From: Peribacillus frigoritolerans
Lineage (GTDB): Bacteria > Bacillota > Bacilli > Bacillales > DSM-1321
Assembly (NCBI RefSeq): GCF_040250305.1
Contig: NZ_CP158190.1
Coordinates: 4,496,001-4,560,000, forward strand
DNA length: 64,000 nucleotides
Reading direction: 5' to 3'
In this document: one piece after another, positions 43,446 through 52,308 of the stretch
Position numbering within the stretch: position 1 is the first letter of the stretch
How the letters are laid out: each line of letters begins with the position of its first letter
Position numbers and translations under genes: made by a program
Notes under the pieces: model-generated
Seen by the model: the letters and a program-made list of their open reading frames with translations, nothing else
Databases searched by the model: none
What the model was told of the DNA's origin: nothing

Positions 43446-44426
43446 TCACTTTACCTTTACCCCGGCTTTGATCAAGGTAGGTGGAGTTTCTCCCTGTAAT
43501 CCGGCGACAAGGTTGGTTGCGGCCAGCATCGCCATTTTCTTGCGGGTTTCATATGTTGCGGAACCGATATGAGGCAAAGTGACGACATTCTTCATGGAAA
43601 GCAGCGGGTTGTCTTCCTGGACGGGCTCCTGTACAAAGACATCCAGCCCTGCCGCGTGAATTTCACCGGTTTTTAGCGCATCGATCAGGGCTTCTTCATC
43701 CACTGTTTTCCCTCTTGAACAATTGATGAAGATCGCGGACTCTTTCATGAGCTTGAATTCTTTTTCCCCCATCCTCTTTTCAGTTTGAGGAGTTAGCGGT
43801 GTCATCAAGCAGACAAAATCAGATTGCTTTAACAGATCTTCCAGAGAACAGTATGTAGCTCCATACTTTTGTTCTGCTTCTTCATTTCTGGATCTGTTGT
43901 GATATAAGATGTTCATATCGAACCCAAAACGGGCCCTTTTTGAAACGGCAGAGCCGATTCCGCCCATTCCGATAATGCCTAATACTTTATGATGGACGTC
44001 CAACCCAAACGATTTTTCTCCGATATTCGATGTCCATTGCCCTGACTTTACCATTTGATCCATCTCTGGCATTCTTCTTGCTGTGGACAGCATCAAGCCC
44101 ATAATCGTATCTGCGACTGTCTCATTCAATACCTCGGGAGTGTTCGTAGCCATGATTCCGCGATTGGTCAGCTCGGTTACATCCAAATTGTCGTATCCAA
44201 CCGATGAATTACAGACGATTTTTAATTGCGGTGCTTGATCCAGTAAAGCTTTATCCACCTTTAATCCTGAACCTAATATACCTTGTGCGTTCTTCAGCTC
44301 CTGAAGAAATTCAGGATAGTTTTGTGAATCAAGACCCTCAAAATAAACGACATCACAAGTCTCTTGAATATAATCCAACACTTTTTGATCCACTTTCTTA
44401 TAGACGATTACTTTTGGTTTCATCAT
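43446..44426 (-). CDS. D-isomer-specific 2-hydroxyacid dehydrogenase
   Basis: The 326-aa protein starts MMKPKVIVYKKVDQ at 44426. NAD-binding motif LGIIGMGGIGSAVSKRA near residue 150. Catalytic Arg in NCSRGKTVDEEALIDAL, Glu in VFVQEPV, and His in LPHIGSATYETR. Closest in style to glyoxylate/hydroxypyruvate or 2-ketogluconate reductases (GhrB-like). It follows the Nramp-like gene by 92 bases on the same strand, so the pair may be one operon. Confidence 0.85.
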   Translation of the reverse strand: MMKPKVIVYKKVDQKVLDYIQETCDVVYFEGLDSQNYPEFLQELKNAQGILGSGLKVDKALLDQAPQLKIVCNSSVGYDNLDVTELTNRGIMATNTPEVLNETVADTIMGLMLSTARRMPEMDQMVKSGQWTSNIGEKSFGLDVHHKVLGIIGMGGIGSAVSKRARFGFDMNILYHNRSRNEEAEQKYGATYCSLEDLLKQSDFVCLMTPLTPQTEKRMGEKEFKLMKESAIFINCSRGKTVDEEALIDALKTGEIHAAGLDVFVQEPVQEDNPLLSMKNVVTLPHIGSATYETRKKMAMLAATNLVAGLQGETPPTLIKAGVKVK

Positions 44427-44518
44427 TGATACCTCACTTCCAATAAAGTAGGACCCTATCGGGATCAAATGTCGACATAGCCTTTATGTTTTGCGCTCTA
44501 CCTATAATCTACCATTAT

Positions 44519-45841
44519 TTAAAAAAAGGTTGTAGCTAATTGAATTGCGGACCAAACCGCTAAAATGGAAGCTAAAGATAGAATAATATTTTCAAACCAA
44601 TTGTTTTTATATTTTCCCATCAAGCTTTTTTTATTTGATAGCACCAGCATGCCAATTGCGATAATCGGAAAACCGATTATGTTTATTGCATTTACGCCAA
44701 TTGTCAATGCGATGAAACCAGGCATGCCGGGAATGGACCAAATGATTGGCGTGACCAATACAAAAATCATAACCCATTTATACATTGGATCTTTTTCATA
44801 TTTACCATTGTACTTTTCGCGACGATCCTTATTTATTACGTAAAAGGCATCTACTATCAATCTAGGAAAACCAGTTGACTTGCCTACTACACTCGCAAAC
44901 AATACGCCAAATACACCAAGATAGAAAATGTACCAGCCAAATTGTCCTAACGACATTTGTAATGCCATTGCCAAGTCATCAATCGTTTCGACATGAATTC
45001 CATTCGGTTTTAAAATTTCTGCGCCAACCACCCAAATGGCTAAGTTGATTACAATGCAAACTCCGATGGCAAACAGTAAATCATTTCTTTGAACCTTTAG
45101 ATGACTCGGTTTCGTCCAGCCCTTTTCCTTCATGAAATATGGATGAACAAAGTTCGAAATCGATCCTGCAACTGCACCGATAATTGAAATCGCCACCAAT
45201 AATGCTCCATGAACGCCAGTATCACTTGGAATGCTAAAACCAACTGTTCCTTTAATGATTTGCCCCACATCCGGTGTAGCTTGAATGGCCAGGAACAAGA
45301 ATGCAATCGTCAATAATGCCAAAAGCACTTTCATTACACTTTCAATTCTATTATAAATATTCCTGCCAATAAGCATAAAAACTAATCCTACAACTACCAT
45401 TGAAGCTAAGAATGGCTGATTGACTTGGAATAGGGTCGATAATACCTCTCCCGCTCCCTTAATCATATAGGCATTAAACAGATGTCCCATGATTAATGCA
45501 TAACCAAACATGAAGTAACCGAAAAATGGGTGGATACGTCCATAGCCTTCCAGTATGGTTAAACCCTCTGTGTTACAAAGCTGGAACCGGGCGATAACAT
45601 TAACGATAAGAAAACGAAGGATTAATGACAGCGCTAAAATCCACATTAAACTATATCCATAATCCGCCCCGGCAACAGAAGACGTCACCAGATCACCGGC
45701 TCCAAGCCACGTTAACACGGCAAGGATTCCCGGACCATAGGATGTTTTAAATTTCGTGAAAAAATTTGTTTTCTTACTTACGACCTCCGGAGCAATCACA
45801 GTGGATTCAGCAAGATTTGATTGATTTTTCAAGTTATTCAC
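44519..45841 (-). CDS. Nramp-related transporter with altered metal site
   Basis: The 440-aa protein has about eleven membrane segments and Nramp-like sequence (YGPGILAVLTWLGAGDLVTS, then VAGSISNFVHPYFMKEKGW). In classical Nramp metal transporters TM1 carries DPGN; here the place reads LGAGD, and the TM6 A/M-P-H motif reads NFVHPYF. The usual Mn/Fe ligands are therefore not conserved, so the substrate may not be Mn2+ or Fe2+. Operon neighbour is a 2-hydroxyacid dehydrogenase. Confidence 0.75.
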   Translation of the reverse strand: MNNLKNQSNLAESTVIAPEVVSKKTNFFTKFKTSYGPGILAVLTWLGAGDLVTSSVAGADYGYSLMWILALSLILRFLIVNVIARFQLCNTEGLTILEGYGRIHPFFGYFMFGYALIMGHLFNAYMIKGAGEVLSTLFQVNQPFLASMVVVGLVFMLIGRNIYNRIESVMKVLLALLTIAFLFLAIQATPDVGQIIKGTVGFSIPSDTGVHGALLVAISIIGAVAGSISNFVHPYFMKEKGWTKPSHLKVQRNDLLFAIGVCIVINLAIWVVGAEILKPNGIHVETIDDLAMALQMSLGQFGWYIFYLGVFGVLFASVVGKSTGFPRLIVDAFYVINKDRREKYNGKYEKDPMYKWVMIFVLVTPIIWSIPGMPGFIALTIGVNAINIIGFPIIAIGMLVLSNKKSLMGKYKNNWFENIILSLASILAVWSAIQLATTFF

Positions 45842-46129
45842 TCCATTCCAAAGAGTATGTATTCGCTTTCATTTTTTCTAAAGCAATAATACTTTGATAA
45901 CTCTAGACATTCAGATATTGAAATTATGACAGAACTTTACGTCATTTCCGGAATTGACATAAAGTTAACGCGCAGTATGTTGTCATGCTTCATGTTGAAG
46001 TGAATTAGCCGTTAAGAAAGTTCTCCTTCCATTTGATTGAATCTTTCGACTATTTACAATGAAATTGTAAGACAAATTAAAATGTAAGTCAATCATAATA
46101 TTTAGAAGTTTTTTTAAAAGCATAAAAAA

Positions 46130-46180
46130 CCCTTTGACCTCTCGTACTTGTTGACAATTCAAGAGAATCGGCGTTGATAC
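46130..46180 (+). promoter_or_regulatory. possible sigma-A promoter
   Basis: TTGACA (46152) and GATACA about 17 bases later lie upstream of the gene at 46284. The rest of 45842-46283 shows no gene. Confidence 0.35.
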
Positions 46181-46283
46181 AAATTGGGGAAAACAGGATT
46201 TTCACTGTATAAATAAGGGATAAGTACAGTGTGCGAATAGATTAATGCCATCAGCGGATAATATAAGCGAAGGAGTGAAATAT

Positions 46284-46544
46284 ATGCCACAAGATAACAA
46301 TGATCCATTTAATAATGCCAGGAACCTTGATGCACGTAGAGACCCTACTAATAATGATAGTTTGAACCCCGGGTTTCAAAGAGAAGAACGTCCTATGCCT
46401 AATGGTAATATCCCAACAACAGAGGGTGTTGCAAATGTTAAAGAGCGTTTTCCTTCGGACCATGAAAGACTTATGAGCAGAATCAATCTTGGGGATGCAC
46501 TTATAAATCGGGAAAATACACATTTTGGACGGTTTGAAAGATAA
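46284..46544 (+). CDS. small hydrophilic protein
   Basis: The 86-aa protein starts at ATG 46284 behind AGGAGTG. Asn-, Arg- and Asp-rich (NNDPFNNARNLDARRDPTNN), ending HFGRFER. Unknown family; no membrane segment. Confidence 0.6.
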   Translation: MPQDNNDPFNNARNLDARRDPTNNDSLNPGFQREERPMPNGNIPTTEGVANVKERFPSDHERLMSRINLGDALINRENTHFGRFER

Positions 46545-46554
46545 ACCACGAGAA

Positions 46555-46592
46555 AAAAGCTAAAGACCTGTATCGGCTTTAGCTTCCGTTTT
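46555..46592 (+). terminator. terminator AAGCTAAAG/CTTTAGCTT
   Basis: Nine-base stem and T-run directly after the 46284-46544 gene. Confidence 0.8.
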
Positions 46593-46611
46593 TTTAGTTT
46601 TGTACAAAAAT

Positions 46612-46710
46612 GAACTTTCCTCTCCAGGCACTCGCAGGAGTCTCTCACCTTCCGTTCCAATCAACTTTGTTTAATAATTCAGACGGAACACCTTTTATCT
46701 ACAAACTAAA
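46612..46710 (-). repeat. partial MITE/GC-rich repeat
   Basis: CTCCAGGCACTCGCAGGAGT and CTTCCGTTCCAATCAACT, ending TTTTATCTACAAACT (right-end motif of the 48435-48444 element). Its central core is deleted. A GAGACC/GGTCTC terminator follows at 46711-46734. Confidence 0.65.
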
Positions 46711-46744
46711 GAGACCTTCTTTTAAAAAGGTCTCAGAATAATCC

Positions 46745-47014
46745 TTATTTTTCGCAAGCGATCAAGTCTTTGTCACGATCGCTTTTTTTATTGGCATCAT
46801 ATAGCGCCTTTGAAACGTGAGGCTTGTATTTCGTTTTTCCTCCTTTATTTTTAACGGAAGATGTACGAGCTACGCCTCCTTTGTAGTCTTTATTCAATGC
46901 TGTACAGTTTTTATACGTCTTCACCTTTGTTTTGGCACCGGCAACATCATTCGCGCCAAACGAGAGACCCAATACTAGTCCAAAAGATAGTAAAATAGCA
47001 AATAATCTTTTCAA
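46745..47014 (-). CDS. secreted excalibur calcium-binding domain protein
   Basis: The 89-aa protein has a signal peptide (MKRLFAILLSFGLVLGLSFG, cleavage after VAGA). The excalibur domain follows: YKNCTALNKDYKGGVAR and DANKKSDRDKDLIACEK, with the two conserved Cys and the DxDxD-type calcium loop. Acts at the cell surface; partner unknown. Confidence 0.85.
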   Translation of the reverse strand: MKRLFAILLSFGLVLGLSFGANDVAGAKTKVKTYKNCTALNKDYKGGVARTSSVKNKGGKTKYKPHVSKALYDANKKSDRDKDLIACEK

Positions 47015-47151
47015 AATATGTACTCCCTTTCCTAAATATTAACTATTTACTAATCATAATGTATCAGTTCATTTTTTACAATAACTATATTTATATAGTT
47101 AGAGTTTACTATAATAAAACCCGCTCTCACTTTATCTAATCCTAAGAAAAA

Positions 47152-47180
47152 GACCGCCATTTCGGCGGTCTTCCTCTCAA
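47152..47180 (-). terminator. terminator of comK
   Basis: AAGACCGCC ATTT GGCGGTCTT stem next to the comK stop. Confidence 0.8.
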
Positions 47181-47181
47181 C

Positions 47182-47748
47182 TTATTCCTTACCTTTCACC
47201 CTGTAATGGATCTCCCCGGGTTCTTTGCAAAAGGTGATTCCGCTTCCCGGTTCGTAATAAAAGGTCTTTTTGCCCATTGAGCGTTCATGGAAGGTCGTAT
47301 GCAGATAGGATGCTTGGTCCCTTTTGAAGGCGAGCTGATTTTTGCTTAATGATACAGGAAGGCAATGTCCATAGCTTGTGTGGACCAGCGTTTCTTTTTC
47401 GTTCATTTCCTCTAAGTCACGAATGTGGATGTAGGAAAACCAGACTCCTCTTCTTTTCCGGAATGAGCGGGAGGAGAACCAGACCATTCCCTGCTGGGCG
47501 TTTATGCAGACTGGCAGCCTGTATTTTCCACCAAGCACGGATTTGGCTGCTGCAAGTCCGCCATCCAGATCCAACCCAAAGTAGTTTAACGTGTTATTCA
47601 GGATTTCCTGGCGCGGTTGGGCAACATGGAATGTGCTTTCTCCCTCCACTACCGTGGACATCTCCACACCATTGGAATCATAACACTCCAACAATCCCAC
47701 CGTTTCCTTATTCAATAAATAGTTTTTTCGTATCATCCTTCCATTCAC
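47182..47748 (-). CDS. comK: ComK-family competence regulator
   Basis: The 188-aa protein shares the ComK plan: YLLNKETVGLLECYD start, LNYFGLDLDGGLAAAKSVLG, RLPVCINAQQGMVWFSSRSF, WFSYIHIRDLEEMNEKETLV, then SYLHTTFHERS. ComK activates the DNA-uptake genes in Bacillus. Whether this copy is functional for competence or is a second ComK is open. No clear ComK boxes (AAAA-N5-TTTT pairs) were identified upstream. Confidence 0.8.
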   Translation of the reverse strand: MNGRMIRKNYLLNKETVGLLECYDSNGVEMSTVVEGESTFHVAQPRQEILNNTLNYFGLDLDGGLAAAKSVLGGKYRLPVCINAQQGMVWFSSRSFRKRRGVWFSYIHIRDLEEMNEKETLVHTSYGHCLPVSLSKNQLAFKRDQASYLHTTFHERSMGKKTFYYEPGSGITFCKEPGEIHYRVKGKE

Positions 47749-47774
47749 TCCCCATTTCCCTATTCATTTTTTTT

Positions 47775-47861
47775 GGAGTATACTGGATATAGAGGCAGGT
47801 ATACTCCTGCTCCCAAGCCCTTAGGTGATGTCTTCCAGGACGTACTCACCTAGGGGTTTTT
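47775..47861 (+). ncRNA. small RNA resembling a type I antitoxin
   Basis: GGAGTATAC/GTATACTCC hairpin (47775-47807) is followed by TGCTCCCAAG and a strong terminator, CCCTTAGGTGA/TCACCTAGGGG with T5 (47818-47861). The layout (hairpin, CTCCC linker, GGTGA terminator facing a small ORF) resembles antitoxin RNAs of Hol-Tox/BsrG-type pairs in Bacillus. Confidence 0.45.
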
Positions 47862-47900
47862 ATTTCCGTCTATCGTCACTTTCCTTTCTTGATATGTCAT
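47850..47900 (-). pseudogene. truncated holin-like type I toxin ORF
   Basis: GGAGGTGA and ATG start a 16-codon frame MTYQERKVTIDGNKNP that ends in the terminator. Intact toxins of this type are about 30 residues with a hydrophobic helix after MTxYQ; that helix is missing here. From 47901 to 48184 no gene was seen. Confidence 0.35.
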
Positions 47901-48184
47901 TCACCTCCATGCGACTATTATCCTATTTTATGATTTTTTTGTAAAATCCATCTAATTTTCCCTCTTTCAAAATTCATTCCCTTTTTTGACTGCATCTCCT
48001 GTTTGATTGGCTGACTCTTTACAAAATCCCATCAAAGGTCTATACTTTCGAATTTCCTTTTAAAATCTGCTGTTCTAAATTGCTATATTCTTGTTAATAT
48101 GTGTCCAATTAGAGAACAAACAGTCAAAATTCATATAAAAGTGAAATAAAATGACATTTTTGTGAAATTTCAAGACAACAAAAA

Positions 48185-48472
48185 AAGTCTATCGTGATGA
48201 TAGACTTCAGACTGTAGACAAACTCAATGTAGAACAAGTTAGTCTCAATTTTTATTTAGGTTTATAAAACCTGGAACGTCGATTTCCACTCCAGGCACTC
48301 GCTTTCCGCGGGCGGTCCGGGAGCCTCCTCGGAGCTTTTGCGCCTGTGGGGTCTCCCCTTGACGCGCTTTTCCCGCAGGAGTCTCGCACCTTCCGTTCCA
48401 ATCAACTCTGTTTTGAAATTTAGATAAAAACCCTTTTGTCTACAAACTCAAGTCTATCGTGATGATAGACTT
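48185..48472. mobile_element. MITE-like element inside a duplicated terminator hairpin
   Basis: Ten-base inverted ends TGTAGACAAA (48213-48222) and TTTGTCTACA (48435-48444) enclose the GC-rich repeat core (TCCACTCCAGGCACTCGCTT ... GGAGTCTCGCACCTTCCGTT). The element is flanked by two identical copies of a 23-nt hairpin starting AAGTCTATCGTGATGATAGA (48185-48207 and 48450-48472). The right copy is the terminator of the emfourin gene. Confidence 0.7.
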
Positions 48473-48481
48473 TTTTCTTGG

Positions 48482-48799
48482 TTATTCTGCCATTTTTATT
48501 TCAATTGCTAAATTCCGTAAATAATCCAATAAGGGTCTTACTTCCTCTGGAGCTGTTATGTCAGTAAATGAGTAAGACTGCTTCTTCTTTTCATCGGCTA
48601 TATCCAGCTGGTATGAAAACGCGTCGAACCCTTGCGCTTTAGCTCCAGCCATTTTACTTTGGCTAGCATTAGGTAAGTCAGCTGTCTTCATTAAGTTCTG
48701 CAATTCCTCATTTTTCTCTTTCGGCAATTTCTCTGTATCTATCTGAAAATTCAAGTCGAGGTTGGCAAATCCCCCTATGCAGCTAAATTTGATATGCAT
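48482..48799 (-). CDS. emfourin (protealysin inhibitor)
   Basis: The 105-aa protein begins MHIKFSCIGGFANLDLNFQI and ends YLRNLAIEIKMAE. Emfourin is a protein inhibitor encoded beside protealysin-type M4 proteases, and this small beta-rich protein follows the protease gene by 32 bases. It would block the protease in the cytoplasm. Identification rests on size, FxxxGGxAxL start and context. Confidence 0.8.
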   Translation of the reverse strand: MHIKFSCIGGFANLDLNFQIDTEKLPKEKNEELQNLMKTADLPNASQSKMAGAKAQGFDAFSYQLDIADEKKKQSYSFTDITAPEEVRPLLDYLRNLAIEIKMAE

Positions 48800-48831
48800 G
48801 GTAGATGAAGCCTCCTATTCATGGAATATTT

Positions 48832-49893
48832 CTACTCAGGCAGTCCAACCGCTTTAAAAGCATTTTCAATTGTCTTGATGGCTGTTTTCGTAACATCGCC
48901 GCTATCAACAAGTTTTTGCGCTGCCTTGATGACGATTTGCACAAATTGATTGAAATTCGCCGTCGCAAATAAATTCTGCATCGCATTGAACCAGATCAAG
49001 GCCGCTTTGTCCGTTCCAATTTCCATCGATACTAGATAAAAGGCTTTGTTTGGTATGCCGCTATTGATATGGACACCATGATTATCGCGTTCTCCCTTAT
49101 AGAAGTTCTTCATATGATCAGGCTGAATATCTTTACCCATTAACTTATTGTCAAATGCCGTACCTGGTGCTTTCATCGAACGGAGTGCCTGCCCTTTCAG
49201 TGTCGGTCCCATTATATCAGCACCGATTAGCCAATCGGCATCTCCTGCTGTTTGCTTTAAGTGAAATTGTTTTATGGCAATTCCAAACACATCTGAAAGA
49301 TGTTCGTTCAATGCCCCGGACTGACCTTCATACTCCAATCCACTTGTGAACTGCGTAACCCCATGTGTCAATTCATGTCCAATTACATCGAGTGAATTGG
49401 CAAAATTGCTAAAGATGACCCCATCGCCGTCACCAAATACCATTTCATCTCCGTCCCAATAAGCATTCGTGAATTTATTGCCATAATGAACGTTCAGAAT
49501 GAGATCAAGACCTTGGTTATCAATTGAATTACGGTGCAAAACATCCTTGAAATAATCACGCACAACTCCGCTATAATCATATGCAGCATTAACAATAGGA
49601 TCTGCACTTGATCGGTCTCCTTCTTTCCTAGCCTTATTCTCCCGGAGTTTCGTTCCTCCCTTGCAATCGTAAACATGGCGGGCAGACTCACCTTGACGTC
49701 CAGATCCTGCATCCGTTAGTGCGACAACACCGTCAATATCGTATTCTTTCAATATTCTGCGCCTGCGCATTTGACGGCTTTTCGCTAAACTGATCCGTGC
49801 TTCTTCCACTTCATTTTGTGCCAAATTCTCAAGAATATAGTTAGGTACGATGAAACACTGACACTTCAATTTGGAACAACCTTTTTTATGCAT
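48832..49893 (-). CDS. protealysin-like M4 metalloprotease
   Basis: The 353-aa protein starts at ATG 49893 behind GGAGGAG. There is no signal peptide. A short protealysin-type propeptide (CQCFIVPNYILENLAQNE) precedes the catalytic region. Zinc site VIGHELTHGVTQFTSG (HExxH) and GALNEHLSDVFGI (third ligand Glu). The HGVHINSGIPNKAFYLV region carries the catalytic His. Paired with emfourin, the inhibitor, in one transcript. Confidence 0.9.
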   Translation of the reverse strand: MHKKGCSKLKCQCFIVPNYILENLAQNEVEEARISLAKSRQMRRRRILKEYDIDGVVALTDAGSGRQGESARHVYDCKGGTKLRENKARKEGDRSSADPIVNAAYDYSGVVRDYFKDVLHRNSIDNQGLDLILNVHYGNKFTNAYWDGDEMVFGDGDGVIFSNFANSLDVIGHELTHGVTQFTSGLEYEGQSGALNEHLSDVFGIAIKQFHLKQTAGDADWLIGADIMGPTLKGQALRSMKAPGTAFDNKLMGKDIQPDHMKNFYKGERDNHGVHINSGIPNKAFYLVSMEIGTDKAALIWFNAMQNLFATANFNQFVQIVIKAAQKLVDSGDVTKTAIKTIENAFKAVGLPE

Positions 49894-49941
49894 ATGCGTC
49901 ACTCCTCCATGTTTTTTTACGATCTATTATCATTTGGTTTT

Positions 49942-50073
49942 TCAAACCGCTTCTCTTAACACGTTCTTCATGCTCATTAGCTGTTTATCTGATCCGTTCA
50001 CATTTGCTGCTCTTCCTATCTTCAACACATTTCTATAGACTACTTTCGCCGCAACTACCTCATTTCCCTCCAT
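49942..50073 (-). CDS. doubtful 43-aa ORF
   Basis: MEGNEVVAAKVVYRNVLKIG and a tail SMKNVLREAV. A GGAAGGA lies before the ATG, but no family is known. It may be a coding relic. The remainder of 49894-50274 shows no other feature. Confidence 0.25.
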   Translation of the reverse strand: MEGNEVVAAKVVYRNVLKIGRAANVNGSDKQLMSMKNVLREAV

Positions 50074-50274
50074 TCCTTCCTGCTCCACTTCTTGCTAACC
50101 CTTTCTCAGGAAGTTCACTCCTTAGTTACAGTTGTTCTTCTTAGTCAATATGACTTAATTACTCTTTAACAAATACAAACTTCCTTTTTTTAAATGAATT
50201 TCATATTTTTCTCACAATTTTCTTTTATCATCTATATAGTGAATTTAATAGTACGACTCGGAGGTCCTGTATAA

Positions 50275-51618
50275 ATGGAAACTAAACAACCAAACACCTC
50301 TCTGTATAGAACAGTATGGAGATGGCATTTTTACGCTGGAATCATTTTTGCACCCTTACTTATTATTCTGGCAGTTACTGGCTCAATCTATTTATTTAAG
50401 CCGCAGATTGAACACTTGCTTTACCAAGACTACCAAGGGGTTACACCGCAAGGAGATAAATTACCGGCATCCCAGCAGATTGAGAGTGTGAAGGAACTTT
50501 ACCCTGATGCAGTGGTGACAAAGTATCATCCCGGAGAAAGTGCCTCTCGTTCGAGCGAAGTAAGCATCACTTCTAATAATGAGTCTCTTACGATTTTCAT
50601 GGACCCGTATACAGGTAAATCTATTGGAGAGTTAAATGATGAAGACAGAATCATGGATAAAATAGAGGAAATTCATGGTGAACTGATGGCTGGCACCTTA
50701 GGAGATAGAATTGTAGAGTTAGCTGCGTGTTGGGCAGTTGTGTTAATTGTCTCTGGTTTTTATTTATGGTATCCAAAAAAGAAGCAAAGCCTTTCAGGTG
50801 TTCTTTTTCCAAGACTAAATAAAGGAAAGAATACTTTCAGAAGAGATTTACATGCAGTACCTGCCTTTTGGATAACTGCGGGCATGTTATTTTTAATCAT
50901 GACAGGATTGCCTTGGTCAGGTTTTTGGGGAAGTAATTTTCAATCGTTAACTACCAATTCTGGATCTGGGTACCCTCCTTCCATATGGACAGGAAATGCT
51001 CCAACATCCTCAATCAAGACAAAAGACATTGCAGATGTTCCTGGGGCAGCAGAAAATTTAGATGTACCTCTCTCAGATATTCAAGGTTTTATCCCACTGT
51101 CCATAGATGATGTAGTTACGATAGCGAATCGTGAGGGGATGCACCCAAGTTATAGCATAAATATTCCACAAGAAAAAGATGGCGTATATACATTGTCAGC
51201 TTTTCCACCAAGAGCACAAGAAGAAGCGACCATTCATATTGACCAATATTCCGGTGCAGTTCTAGCTGATTATCGTTATGATCATTACGGTTTAATAGGA
51301 AAAATAGTTGCTTGGGGAATTACCTTGCATAAAGGGACTCAATTTGATTTGATTAATCAAATATTCAGCCTTTTTATTTGTTTAGGAATCATGCTCGTTG
51401 CATTTAGTGGTTTTTATTTATGGTGGAAGCGAAAGCCGAAAAAAGGATTAGGTGCACCAAAAGCTCCTCCTATAAAGAACATGAAATCCTTTCTATTTCT
51501 GTTAATAGGTCTAGGAATTTTGTTTCCTTTGGTTGGTTTGTCCCTTATTGTTGTTTGGCTAATTGACTGGTTAATCATTAACAGAATATCTGCAGTCAAA
51601 AAGTTTTTGAATGCATAA
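50275..51618 (+). CDS. PepSY-associated transmembrane protein
   Basis: The 447-aa protein begins LYRTVWRWHFYAGIIFAPLL, the classical PepSY_TM start. Membrane segments lie near 18-40, 145-165, 198-215, 360-385 and 405-440. Extracellular PepSY parts show ESLTIFMDPYTGKSIGEL and EATIHIDQYSGAVLADYRYD. HGELMAGTLGDRIVELAACW and ITLHKGTQFDLINQ are conserved helices. Often linked to iron or metal reduction; no Fur box was seen here. GGAGG precedes the ATG. Confidence 0.82.
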   Translation: METKQPNTSLYRTVWRWHFYAGIIFAPLLIILAVTGSIYLFKPQIEHLLYQDYQGVTPQGDKLPASQQIESVKELYPDAVVTKYHPGESASRSSEVSITSNNESLTIFMDPYTGKSIGELNDEDRIMDKIEEIHGELMAGTLGDRIVELAACWAVVLIVSGFYLWYPKKKQSLSGVLFPRLNKGKNTFRRDLHAVPAFWITAGMLFLIMTGLPWSGFWGSNFQSLTTNSGSGYPPSIWTGNAPTSSIKTKDIADVPGAAENLDVPLSDIQGFIPLSIDDVVTIANREGMHPSYSINIPQEKDGVYTLSAFPPRAQEEATIHIDQYSGAVLADYRYDHYGLIGKIVAWGITLHKGTQFDLINQIFSLFICLGIMLVAFSGFYLWWKRKPKKGLGAPKAPPIKNMKSFLFLLIGLGILFPLVGLSLIVVWLIDWLIINRISAVKKFLNA

Positions 51619-51645
51619 TTCGAAATGTAAAGGGTGGCTTTTGCA

Positions 51646-52116
51646 GTGAAAAAAACTATATGTATTTCATTAATCTTTATTTTCAGCACATTCCTAAGTG
51701 CTTGTTCACTTGAAAAGGATGTCACTGATCTATACAAAAAAGAAACACCGCTTGAAGCTGAAATAATTATACCAGCATCCTTTTCAGCTAAAACACAGGA
51801 GACCATAAAGGCTGTTCTTACTCAAGGTGGTAAAATGGTTGAAAACGCAGATTTTGTTCATTTTGAGATATGGAAACAAGATGGCTCGCTCAAATATAGT
51901 ATGGAACAGGCTGAGGAAGAGGGAAACGGTACTTATTCTCTAAGTAAAAACTTTGATAGTGATGGCCTATACTATATAAAAATACATGCTAGTAACGGTG
52001 GTTCAATCATTATGCCTCAAAAACAGTTTATCGTAGGAAAACTGTCTGAAAGTGAATTGAAGTTCTTGCAAAAAGGAATCCAAAAACAAGAAGAAAGTCA
52101 TGAACATCATCATTAA
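51646..52116 (+). CDS. YtkA/FixH-like lipoprotein
   Basis: The 156-aa protein starts at GTG 51646 (GGGTGG upstream). Lipoprotein signal ends at LSAC near residue 18. Beta-sandwich YtkA-like domain: FEIWKQDGSLKYSMEQAEEE, GTYSLSKNFDSDGLYYIKIH. His-rich end HEHHH could bind metal. It follows the PepSY gene by 27 bases and is probably co-expressed with it. Confidence 0.75.
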   Translation: MKKTICISLIFIFSTFLSACSLEKDVTDLYKKETPLEAEIIIPASFSAKTQETIKAVLTQGGKMVENADFVHFEIWKQDGSLKYSMEQAEEEGNGTYSLSKNFDSDGLYYIKIHASNGGSIIMPQKQFIVGKLSESELKFLQKGIQKQEESHEHHH

Positions 52117-52128
52117 AATATTTATTTA

Positions 52129-52158
52129 AAGTCCGGTTTTCAATTGAAGACCGGATAA
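52129..52158 (+). terminator. terminator after the PepSY operon
   Basis: TCCGGTTTTCAA/TTGAAGACCGGA stem, then TAATTTT. Confidence 0.75.
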
Positions 52159-52308
52159 TTTTATGGATATTTTTATGAATCTGAGAGAATGCATTTACAG
52201 TACTTCACCTTTGTTTATTAAATTATTCCGCTCGTGCTGCATATACTGGATTGTTCCTTTAAACAAGGAAGCATCCTCAGTACATGATCTTTAAGGGAGG
52301 GCATAGCA

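Noticed and set aside
47182..47748. ComK binding boxes upstream of comK for autoregulation
   Set aside because: A-tract and T-tract pairs exist but not with the required A4-N5-T4 spacing, so no call was made.
47349..47792. 147-codon frame opposite comK
   Set aside because: It is antisense to a clear ComK homologue and has no ribosome site.
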